Source of the DNA: Pseudonocardiales bacterium
GTDB lineage: Bacteria > Actinomycetota > Actinomycetes > Mycobacteriales > Pseudonocardiaceae
Assembly: GCA_019243635.1 (NCBI GenBank)
Contig: JAFAUB010000008.1
Span: 1 to 64,000 of the forward strand
Length of the DNA: 64,000 nucleotides
Direction of reading: 5' to 3'
Shown here: positions 9,438 to 17,687 of the stretch, in pieces
Layout: each line of letters begins with the position of its first letter
How positions within the stretch are numbered: the first letter of the stretch is position 1
The notes under the pieces: model-generated
Told to the model about the DNA's origin: nothing
The model's database searches: none
Seen by the model: only the letters and a program-made list of their open reading frames with translations
Program-made: the position numbers and the translations under genes

Positions 9438-12172
9438 CTACGCCAGCGGCAGGGGATGGCGGACCAGGGTGGTCTCGCTCACAGGGCCGGGGACCCAGCC
9501 TTGCTCGACGGGGACCTCGTAAAGACGCCGACCTCCGAGGTACGGGAACGCTGGCGCGGCGTTCCCGTAGAGCCTGGGGACGATCACGCGAACGACGCGC
9601 AAACCGGCCGCTCCCACGTCTGGGGTTTGTCAGGTCGATCGACACCGCTCTTAAGCCCGACTTCTGCAGTCGACGCAGGTAATCGGCCCGAGGGTCTGGG
9701 TCGACGATCGCCGGCAGCGCCGCGAGCGGTGTCCCGGGCGCCGGCGGTCGCAGGCGGTCCAGGGGCGCGCCTTGCATGAGGGGGTCGAGATAGAGCTGGG
9801 CGATCAGTGGGAGATCGGTGAGATCTCGGAAGTCCGAACGGAATTGCCGGCGGTAGGCCCGGTCGGCGCGGAACGGTCGGAACACCCGCGGACCGAACGT
9901 GCCCGACTTCACGGCCCGCCACACCTCGCTGTACGGATCGGTCAGCTGGAGTGTGAGGGACAGCAACCCGAAGGCCTCCGCCAGCGCCTTCTTCGCTGCC
10001 TCGACGGGGGTGGATCGGCACGCGCCGCCGAACGCGATGACGGCGTGCTTGTGATCTTCGATGAAGGCGCCGACGACAGGTACTCCGAAGGGCGAGGGGA
10101 TATCGAGCAAGCGGATGCGGCGGCTGTCCGACCTGGGGTCAGCGAGAAGGTCGGCGATGCCGCCACCGTCAGAGACCAGGTTTGCCGGAGCGCCGCTGGC
10201 CCACCACAGGGCGAGGGCATCACGCTCGAAGAGCTCCGCGAGGGCGGAGCCCTCAGCGTGTTCGATGTTCTCGCCGGCCGCGATGCCGGCGTAGCACAGG
10301 GCGTTCGTGGGCGGCTCCCCCACTCGGGCGCCCCGGTAGTAGTTGAGGTAGGCCAGCGAGGCAGGTGCCAGCACGGTTCGGCCAGTGTGCAGGTCACATC
10401 CGGTGACCCAGCCGATAGAGGTGTCGGGGGTGAGCGGGGAGAAAGGAAACCCAGGCGTCGCGTACTGCTGGTCGGAGTACAGCGCGAGGCTGTGAGGATC
10501 TATTGCCTCCCGGCCGGCACTCGTGAGCGAGTAATAGGAGCCGAAGGGCAGGTCCGTGGGCACGATGTTGCCGCAGTAGCGCTCGACAGCCTCGCCCACG
10601 GCGGCCCGCCGGGCGCGTCCCGGGTCGCCGATCGCGGCGCCAAAGCCATAGCGGTCTACTTGCCAGGGCGCGTACACCTCGGTGGGGGCGACGTGCGCGC
10701 CATAGCTGACCCAGCCGGGTGGCATGTCCGGGTTCTCAAACGGAAGCGTCATGATCAGGTACGGGCGAGCGTTCAGGTCGTGGCATGCCGGTGATGTGTT
10801 CCCGTGGGCCACGAATGAGCCGTGCGCCACACTGATGTGCTGCCCCGATGCGGTCAGCTCGAGCAGCCGTGCTACCCAGTCGGTGCAGGGTGCGCTGCCG
10901 GCGACCCTGAGCCGTGCTGTCGGGGTGCCGGCGAGTGTCGTCGAGGACGCGAGCGGCGCGGTGGTGTATCGAGCGGCATCGGCGCGCGAGGCCAGGTCCA
11001 CACGGTCGGTGGCGAGCTCACGTGAGGGGAACGGGTCGAGCGGGTCACATCGGAACTCGTTTTCGCCGATAGCTGTGGGGGCAGCGGTGATCAGGTCGCC
11101 GTGCCGGTCAGCGAACAGGGTCAGCTCTCGGGTGGCATCAGGTGGCCAGGTCTGGCCGTTCCACCACCCGTCGCTCCCCACCAGGAACACGCTGGCTTGC
11201 GACGACGGCTGCCCGAAACCGGGGTCCAGGACAGACCGGAGCCAGTTCACCTGCAGGCGCCCGAGAGCGACGCGCGAGGAAGGGCCGTGACTGCGGGCGC
11301 CTACGGTGGGAGGTGTCGCCGTCAGGTCGTGGGTCCAGGGCCCCAGGACGAGGCGCCGCGGTGGTCGTTCGCCTAGGGTGCTGCCTACGGTCGACCAATG
11401 GTGGAGGGTCTCGGGCAGCAGGAGGTCATACCAGCCACCGACGTGCAACGCGGGAACCGGCAGTGCGGCCAACTCGTCGTCAGTGATAGCCTCGGGACAC
11501 CCGTGCGCTTCGTTCGGGCCGCGCAGCACGTCCATCAAACCAGGCAGGCGCGCCCCGAGCCTGTTCGCGATGTCGGCGACGGGTAGGTGGTACAGCAGGG
11601 TCGGATCGGCCGCGAACAGCGCGGGCACGAGCCCCGGCCGACTGGTGCGGCCGTCAGCGTGCTCTGCCCACCACAGGACGTGCTCGGCGAGGCGCAGCAC
11701 TCCACTCGGGTCGAACTTCACTTGACGCAGGCTCATCGCCGGCACGAGGCTCAGCACGGCTCGTACCCGGGTGGGCATAGTGACGGGCGAGTGCCCAGGC
11801 CGTATAGGCGGCGTAGGACGCTCCGGCGGCGATGAGGCGACCGTCGCACCATGGCCGCCGCAGCACCCAGTCCAGGGTCGTGTGGCCGTCGCGGCGTTCG
11901 CCCTGGTAGGGCACCCAGTGGCCGTCGGAGTCGTATCGACCGCGAACGTCCTGGGTAACGTAGGCGAAACCGTGACGGGCCCAGCCAATGCCCTCCCGCA
12001 GGTGCGTCATCTTGCCGTACGGTGTTCGGGTGATCACCGTCGGCGCCGGAAGATGCTGGGGCTCCGGAAGGTACACATCGGTCGCCAGCGCGGTGCCATC
12101 CGGGACCGTGAGCCTGAGGTTCAGACGCGTCGCACCGAGAATGGCCGACTCATCACCACGGTTCGAGATCAT
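9438..12172 (-). pseudogene. CocE/NonD-type hydrolase fused to a second YcaO domain, with two frameshifts
   Basis: The frame opens at the ATG at 12172 with an S15/CocE-like hydrolase start (VPDGTALATDVYLPE, TRTPYGK, DVRGRYDSDG, GASYAAYTAW). It shifts near 11766-11775 (CCCGGG run) into the frame continuing TRVRAVLSLVPAMS, HVGGWYDLLLPETLHHW and the jelly-roll C domain. After SVAHGSFVAHG the hydrolase is cut short and a YcaO domain follows (GEAVERYCGN, LAELFERDAL). A second shift near 9622-9628 (AAACCCC) is needed to reach the natural YcaO end, GLRVVRVIV through PYLGGRRLYEVP to HPLPLA, stopping at 9438. It is either decayed or affected by homopolymer sequencing errors. The lack of a normal hydrolase C terminus suggests a deletion fusion. 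Confidence 0.75.
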
Positions 12173-12175
12173 TGA

Positions 12176-13039
12176 CTAGGTATCCTCGGTATGAGGATGG
12201 ACGTCTGTTCGCGCCGCTGAGACGTTCGGGATGGGCAGGACGGGGTGGCGGGTGACTGTCGCGGTGGCGAGGTCGACCTCCAGCTGCCAGCCCAGCGTCG
12301 GAGCGCGGCCACCTCCCAGGGCCATCAGCAGATCGGACACGAGGAGCCCGGCCACGACGGCCGATCCGGAGTTAGCGGGCCACGCGACAGCGGGCAGGCC
12401 ATGGTCCTGGTCGAGATATCGCCAGAGGGCACGAAGTTCATCGGGCGCGCCCGACGCGGCGAGTCGCCGGTTGCGGGTGTCCTCGTAGCCGGCGGACCTG
12501 CCGGGCAGGTACAAGGGCCCGAGATAGCAGCGGGTGCCCTCAACGTAGCTGGTGTGCCAGGGTGTGTCGTGCCGTCGGCACCAGGCGTCGACCTGCCGCC
12601 ACTCGCTGTCGGGAAGCCACCCCGCGCACGCCACGAGCGCGTCGGACCGGCAGACAGTGGCTTCGTCCACGTCGCCTCGAGTGACCTGAACATGCGGTCG
12701 CAGCAGGCTTGAGACGATCTCAGCGATCGGGTTCTGTCCGTCGACATGCACACTCGGCCGCGCGCCGTTCGCCGTGCCCGGCCATCGCGGGTCTGCACCC
12801 TCGTCGGTGGCCTCGGCGAGGATCCCCCGCTCCCGGCAGGTCGTCACCAGTGCTTGGAAGCTGTCGACCTCGGGACCGGCAAGCGGGACCTCAGAGAGGT
12901 GAAGGGTACCGTGCGCGACCCGCTGCAGCACCCCGAGCAGGTGGTCTGGGCCGTGGATACGCACGAAACGATCGCCCGGCGCGTAGTGCCGCCACTCCCC
13001 GTCGGGCCTCACGTAGAGGAGGTGCCCAGCTGTGATCAT
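12176..13039 (-). CDS. TOMM precursor leader-binding / cyclodehydratase docking protein (ocin-ThiF-like)
   Basis: The 287-aa protein is the probable partner that binds the precursor leader and presents the peptide to the YcaO enzyme. The N-terminal part (LYVRPDGEWRHYAPGDRFVRIHGPDHLLGVLQRV) resembles the recognition region of such proteins. The central part has an E1/ThiF-like layout (SDALVACAGWLPDSEW), and GTRCYLGPLYLPGRSAGYEDTRNRRLA matches the conserved GPlf-PG segment. The cysteine pair usual there in zinc-binding relatives is absent. The ATG at 13039 is preferred over 13078 because AAGGAGG lies 9 nt upstream; both lie in a hairpin. Three nucleotides separate its stop from the CocE-YcaO start. 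Confidence 0.75.
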   Translation of the reverse strand: MITAGHLLYVRPDGEWRHYAPGDRFVRIHGPDHLLGVLQRVAHGTLHLSEVPLAGPEVDSFQALVTTCRERGILAEATDEGADPRWPGTANGARPSVHVDGQNPIAEIVSSLLRPHVQVTRGDVDEATVCRSDALVACAGWLPDSEWRQVDAWCRRHDTPWHTSYVEGTRCYLGPLYLPGRSAGYEDTRNRRLAASGAPDELRALWRYLDQDHGLPAVAWPANSGSAVVAGLLVSDLLMALGGGRAPTLGWQLEVDLATATVTRHPVLPIPNVSAARTDVHPHTEDT

Positions 13040-13054
13040 AGCTGGGCACCTCCT
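13017..13054 (-). promoter_or_regulatory. 15-bp hairpin enclosing the SD and start codon of the docking-protein gene
   Basis: A perfect inverted repeat has arms AGGAGGTGCCCAGCT and AGCTGGGCACCTCCT and an 8-nt loop. On the mRNA the SD (AGGAGG) is in the 5' arm and the AUG is in the loop, so folding would block initiation. Its place between precursor and modification genes also fits a partial terminator or processing site that favours precursor expression. Confidence 0.8.
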
Positions 13055-13124
13055 TGGCTGACTTCGCGACTTGGGCACCTACGTCGCCTACCCTGGTTCG
13101 CTGAGTACCACGTGGGTCGGCCGG

Positions 13125-13250
13125 TCAGCGCGAAGACTCCCAGGCGAACGGGTTGTGCACGAGCGCGTTGGTCGTGGAGCCCTGCAGCGCCGGCAGCGGA
13201 GCCTCTCCAGTGACGGCCTCGAAGACATACGCGTCGGTGTTCTCGGGCAT
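13125..13250 (-). CDS. Putative RiPP (TOMM-type) precursor peptide, 41 aa
   Basis: This gene is too short for most gene callers. The ATG at 13250 is preceded by AGGAG with 9-nt spacing. The product starts MPENTDAYVFEA, has an acidic, Pro/Leu-containing leader-like middle (GEAPLPALQG), and ends with STTNALVHNP and FAWESSR. The tail has five Ser/Thr but no Cys, so any YcaO-made rings would be oxazol(in)e, or the pathway may form amidines. It is the first gene of the minus-strand operon (86 nt to the docking-protein start). Position, size and leader/core character support a precursor role; I cannot match it to a described product. Confidence 0.75.
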   Translation of the reverse strand: MPENTDAYVFEAVTGEAPLPALQGSTTNALVHNPFAWESSR

Positions 13251-13745
13251 TTGATCAACTCCTGTCTCAGGTCCGGTAGGCGAGTGCCCACCGGTGCGGT
13301 TCTACCCCGTCCCGCAAGAGGTAATCCTCCTGGGGTAACTCGAAGGGGCAGCAGGCCCCAGTTTGTGACCCGGAGTGACTCGTGTTCATGCACTATTAGC
13401 AGTATTTTGCAGCGAGCATCTACACGCAACAAGGTGGTGTCTGGGCTGTCGATCACAGCCGGCATGGAGTGTACTCCGGGTGACCAGTGACGTGCGTCGC
13501 GTGGGCAAACCGCCCCTGAACACCTCAAGCGCCGGAGAGTCCCTGCCGCAGACTGCGGGGTCTGGGGAACCCAGCTGTCACAAAAGTGTTGCAACTGCCT
13601 CTTTGATGTGATTACTATACGCCGTATGGGTGGTGAAGTTCCTCAGACGGTGACTAAATGGAGCGAAAACGCTCATGACTACCACCATCGTGGCTACGGT
13701 AAGCAGCCCACGTGTTTGCCGCAGCCGGTAAGGGCGTCCGGATCG
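13251..13745. promoter_or_regulatory. Divergent promoter region of the RiPP operon and the peptide-binding protein gene
   Basis: About 495 bp, locally AT-rich. On the plus strand, TTGCAA (13589-13594) and TACTAT (13613-13618) with an 18-bp spacer form a plausible promoter; an ATG at 13626 lies 7 nt past this -10 box. On the minus strand an AT-rich segment near 13390-13420 (AAAATACT, TAATAGT) could drive the precursor operon. A 9-bp dyad ACCCGGAGT/ACTCCGGGT has arms at 13368-13376 and 13473-13481. Confidence 0.45.
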
Positions 13746-15306
13746 ATGGACGTGCGTCCTGCTGCCCTCTCCAGGCGCAGGCTCCTGCAGGGCGGGCTGG
13801 CTGTCGCCACTACGCTCGCCGCGCCTGCGGTGGTCACCGGCTGCGGCAGTTCCTCGACCAGCTCCCCGACACCGTCTGGTGGTCAGGGGAAGCCGGGCGG
13901 TCGGATGCGGGTGGAGGTGCTCGGCGCGGACAACGAGACCCTCAATGTGAACGTGACCGCCTCCGACGCCGACTTCACGCGGGTCAGCGCGATCTTCGAT
14001 CAGCTGGTACTGGTCCTAGGGGACAAGCTGGTGCTGTCGTCGGCCGACTCGCTGACTCCGAACGCGGACGCCACCGTGTGGATGATCAAACTGAAGGACG
14101 CGACGTTCCACGATGGCAAGCCCGTCACAGCAGACGACGTGGCGTTCAGTTTCCGGTTCCTTGCGGATCCCAAGAGCAACTTCGGCCCCACCGCCTTCAG
14201 CGACTTCGACCTGAAGAACCTGAAGTCCCTCGACCAGCGCACACTGCAGGTCCCCTTGACGCACCCGCGCGCGGATTTCATGGAGGTCCTCGAGGGGATC
14301 TCCTACGTGTTCCCCGCCGGTATCAACGATTTCTCCAAGCCGATCGGCTCGGGGCCGTTTCAGGTCGTCAGCTACGAGCCGGGCAAGACCGCTGTGCTCA
14401 AGGGCTACAAGCGGTACCGGGGTGGGGCGCCGCCGCTCGACGGGTTGGAGATCGCCACGATCAACGATGCGGACGCCAGCCTGCGGGCGGTCAAGTCCGG
14501 CCGGCTCGACTACGCGGTGGGGATCAGCCCCACCGCGGCTCGGGTCGAGGCAACCAACCCGCAGCTGCGGATCCTCAACGGCGGACCCGCCAACTCCCAC
14601 GCCTTGACGTGGACGATGAACACCACCAAGCCACCGTTCAGTGATGTCCGGGTCCGCCAGGCCATGGCGTTCGCCACCGACCGCAAGGCACTGGTCGACG
14701 TCGGCTTCGGCGGCTTCGGAGCGGTCGGTAATGACGTCATCGGACAGGGCCTGCCCGGGTTCGACGGCATGCTGCCGCCACGGCCCTACGATCCGGATCG
14801 GGCACGCCAGCTCCTTGCGACGGCCGGCCGGTCGAACCTGCGCTTCACCGTTCGCACTTATGACGCTCCCCCCGGTGCGCTCGCCGCGACCCAACTGTGG
14901 ACACAGCAGTTGGCGAAGGTCGGCGTGACCGCCACCCTGGACACGGTCCCGGTGAGCGATCGTTACGACAACGCCGCCCAGAACGCCGCGCTGATCCAGC
15001 TGGGCGCGTTCACCAACCGGTCGACGATCATCCACATCGAGACCTTTCTCACGCCTGCCGTCCCGGTGGGCATCAGTGGTGGATACGCGCCCCCGGCGTT
15101 CAACGCCCTGGTCGCGAAGTCGCAGAGCACTGTCGACCCGGCGGAGCGTCAGAACCTCATTAACCAGCTGTCGACGATGCTCTACAACGAGGGTCCCTAC
15201 GTCGTCTGGGGGGTACGCCAACAACCTCGACGCGGCCGTACCGGGCGTTCGCGGGGTGGTGCAGAGCCAGTCGCTGCCGCTGTTCGGCAGGGCATCCCTG
15301 GGATGA
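13746..15306 (+). pseudogene. ABC transporter peptide-binding lipoprotein (SBP family 5), frameshifted near the 3' end
   Basis: It is a solute-binding protein of the DppA/OppA family. The start MDVRPAALSRRRLLQGG gives a Tat-like twin-arginine motif, and the lipobox VTGC follows near residue 35, so it would be exported as a lipoprotein. Family-5 features include TVWMIKLKDATFHDGKPVTADDVAFSFRF and FSDVRVRQAMAFATDRKAL. At a six-G run (15208-15213) the frame leaves the family. Removing one G restores YANNLDAAVPGVRGVVQSQS and an end at 15306; uncorrected, the frame ends at 15335. Its partner permease is only a stub. The region upstream of 13746 stays open and could add about 40 residues. Confidence 0.8.
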
Positions 15307-15351
15307 GCGGACCGGCCCGCCCCGGGGCCGGTTGAGCGGGCGGCCCAGCGA

Positions 15352-15576
15352 GTGTGGCGCCCGCCACCGCTGGCGCGCCTCGGGCTGCGGCGACTCGGCT
15401 GGGCCGCTGGGCTGGTGGCGGTCATCTCAGTACTCATCTTCGCTGCCACCGAGGTGCTGCCCGGTGACGCCGCGAGCCGGCTGCTGGGCCAGAACTACAC
15501 GCCCGAGCGCTACCTCGTGGTCCGCAGGGAGCTCAATCTCGACGTTCCGGCGCCGCTTCGGTACCTGCGGTGGCTG
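15352..15576 (+). pseudogene. N-terminal remnant of an OppB/DppB-type ABC permease
   Basis: Codons 1-75 of the chimeric frame match the first transmembrane helix and early periplasmic segment of peptide ABC permeases: RLGWAAGLVAVISVLIFAAT, VLPGDAASRLLG, TPERYLVVRRELNLDVPAPL and the hallmark YLRWL. The remaining membrane domain, the second permease and the ATPase genes are absent. The remnant follows the binding-protein gene as expected for an opp operon and ends exactly where MFS sequence begins. Confidence 0.8.
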
Positions 15577-16902
15577 TGGGCATTTCGCCGCTACTGGACC
15601 GCCCACGCGATCAGCACGGCCGGCTCGACCGTCAGCCTGGTGGTACTGCCGCTCCTGTTGTTCCAACGTACCGGGTCCGCATTGCTGACCGCCTTGCTCG
15701 GCACCGTCTACATCGCGCCCTACGTCCTGCTGGGACTGTTCGCCGGGGCACTCGCGGACCGCCTTGACCGGCGTCGGCTGATGGTCGGCTGCGAGTTCGG
15801 CAGCGCAGTCGCACTGGGCTCGATTCCGGTCGCGTCCAGCCTGGGCGTCCTCACCACCGCACAGCTGTTCATCGCCACCGCCATCGCGGGGAGCATCTTC
15901 GTGGTCTTCGACTCCGCCCGGTTCGGTGCGCTCCCGGCGCTGTTCGGACGGGAACGGCTCATCATGGCGATGACCGCGCTGGGGACAATCGACAACACCT
16001 TCTACATCGTGGGTACCGCGGTCGGTGGCCTGCTGGCCACTACGATCGGAGCGGCACCGGCAATCGGCCTGGACGCGGCGAGCTTCGTGGCGTCGGGTGT
16101 CCTGCTCACCACAGTCCGCGGGTCGTTCGGTGACCAGCGCGGCTCTCAGACCACCGCAGGGCGGTGGCGGTGGCGCAGCGACATCGCCGAGGCAGCGCGG
16201 TTCCTGTGGCACCACCGCCTGATCAGGGCGCTGACCCTCGCCGGGTCCGCGGCCGCCCTGACCGGCGGGGCCGTGACAGGTCTGCTCGTCGTGTTCGCCG
16301 TCCGCCAACTGGGCCTGAGCGACCACGACGCCCGCATCGGGCTGCTGTTCAGCGCCGGGTCGGTGGGAGCGCTGACCGCGACCATGCTGGTGCCGCGGCT
16401 GACGCGAAGCTACGACGTCCCTCGGTTGAACCTGGTCGCCCGCACCGCGAGCCTGCTGCTCGTGGTGGGCCTCGCGGTCCTGCGCAACTTCGCCCTAGCC
16501 CTCGCCGTGTACCTCGCGTTCAACGTCGCCGACATGCTGGCGATTCGAAGCGCGATCGCGTTCCGCCAACTCAACACCCCAGACCACCTGAAGGGACGGG
16601 TCAACGTGGTCGGCCGGATGACCGCCCTAGCCGGCCAACCCATCGGCGCCGCCCTCGGCGGCGCCATCGCCCAAGTCACCGACCTCCGTACCGCACTCCT
16701 GATCATGTCACTGGGATTGACCGCCGGCACCATCGGCGGCTGGCTCAGCCCGCTACGCACCGCTACCACAGTCTCCGCTCGCAGCAGCGGTTTCGGCAAC
16801 GAGTCGTCACATGAAGAAACCGAGGCACCCACATCGCCGACCGCCGGAACACCGACGGTGGCATCCAAACGCCGCGACGGCCGGTCCCAGCCTCCAGCAT
16901 GA
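15352..16902 (+). CDS. MFS transporter fused in frame to an OppB-like N terminus
   Basis: From about codon 76 (WAFRRYWTAHAISTAGSTVSL) onward, a complete MFS exporter of roughly 12 helices follows, with FAGALADRLDRRRLMVG (the MFS motif A region) and FRQLNTPDHLKGRVNVVGRM, typical of the enterobactin/macrolide exporter-like branch. The C-terminal tail is hydrophilic. The total is 516 aa. The fused region would add one extra transmembrane helix at the N terminus, so topology may be disturbed unless translation starts internally. In the RiPP island it could have exported the product. Confidence 0.75.
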   Translation: MWRPPPLARLGLRRLGWAAGLVAVISVLIFAATEVLPGDAASRLLGQNYTPERYLVVRRELNLDVPAPLRYLRWLWAFRRYWTAHAISTAGSTVSLVVLPLLLFQRTGSALLTALLGTVYIAPYVLLGLFAGALADRLDRRRLMVGCEFGSAVALGSIPVASSLGVLTTAQLFIATAIAGSIFVVFDSARFGALPALFGRERLIMAMTALGTIDNTFYIVGTAVGGLLATTIGAAPAIGLDAASFVASGVLLTTVRGSFGDQRGSQTTAGRWRWRSDIAEAARFLWHHRLIRALTLAGSAAALTGGAVTGLLVVFAVRQLGLSDHDARIGLLFSAGSVGALTATMLVPRLTRSYDVPRLNLVARTASLLLVVGLAVLRNFALALAVYLAFNVADMLAIRSAIAFRQLNTPDHLKGRVNVVGRMTALAGQPIGAALGGAIAQVTDLRTALLIMSLGLTAGTIGGWLSPLRTATTVSARSSGFGNESSHEETEAPTSPTAGTPTVASKRRDGRSQPPA

Positions 16903-16978
16903 CGACACGACACAACGGTGGAAGTGCGGGGTAGCGGCGTCGTCGCCAGGTACCTTACGTTCCGAGGAGGTAACCGCG

Positions 16979-17530
16979 GTGGCTGAGCTTCTCGTCGTGG
17001 TGGACATGCAGAATGGGTTCCTCCGAGAGGGCAACCTGGCCAGTGACCGGTGCCTGGCGGTGCTCCCAGCGGTGCGCTGGGAGGTAGACGAGGCCCTGGC
17101 CGCTGGGCGACGGGTGCTGTTTACCGCCGATACTCACGAGATCGATGACGCGGAGTTCACAGTGTTTCCTGAGCACTGTCTCCGCGGCACCCGCGAGGCT
17201 GGTCTAGTCGACGAACTACTCCCACTGTTGGACCGCGACGATGTTCTGTTGGTGCACAAACGGCGGTATTCGGCGCTGTTCGAGACCGAGATGGAGGGCC
17301 ACCTGCACCGCTTTGGCATCGACTCGGTGCGGATCTGTGGGGTTTGTACCGACATCTGCGTACTGCACACCACGGCGGACCTGCGCGACCGGGACTTTCC
17401 GGTAACGGTAGCCGTCCACGCCACCGCCACCTTCGACGGGCCCGGCCACCCCGCGGACCCCATCCAGGAGTTCTCACTGATGCACCTACAGCGAGTACTC
17501 GGGGCGAGACTCGACCACGGTGAGAAATAA
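16979..17530 (+). CDS. Isochorismatase-family cysteine hydrolase (nicotinamidase-like)
   Basis: The 183-aa protein has the family triad in place: Asp in VVVDMQNGF, Lys in VHKRRYSAL, and the nucleophile Cys in VCTDICVLHTTADLRDR. The VCTDICV pattern and the nearby LFTADTHE resemble nicotinamidases, but the substrate cannot be decided. GTG at 16979 has GAGGAGG 8 nt upstream. It lies 76 bp after the MFS chimera and appears intact. Whether it belongs to the RiPP island or to flanking core DNA is unclear. Confidence 0.8.
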   Translation: MAELLVVVDMQNGFLREGNLASDRCLAVLPAVRWEVDEALAAGRRVLFTADTHEIDDAEFTVFPEHCLRGTREAGLVDELLPLLDRDDVLLVHKRRYSALFETEMEGHLHRFGIDSVRICGVCTDICVLHTTADLRDRDFPVTVAVHATATFDGPGHPADPIQEFSLMHLQRVLGARLDHGEK

Positions 17531-17675
17531 ACACACAGGACGGCATCCCGGTGACCCCGGCCGGCTGCGACGCATCGACCCACGGGTACCAACCGAACTG
17601 CCCCTACCGGCGATCGCGTGGGGTCCAAGTCCTGGCTGGAACGCTCGGCGATGCCGGGGTGCGCGGGTGCACCGC

Positions 17676-17681
17676 TAGCGT
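17676..17681 (+). promoter_or_regulatory. -10 box of a leaderless S9 peptidase transcript
   Basis: The hexamer TAGCGT followed by AGACCT places the GTG at 17688 exactly at the predicted +1. Confidence 0.55.
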
Positions 17682-17687
17682 AGACCT

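Noticed and set aside
14016..15449. 477-aa minus-strand frame
   Set aside because: Antisense to the peptide-binding protein and the OppB remnant, which have recognisable family motifs; no SD or family match.
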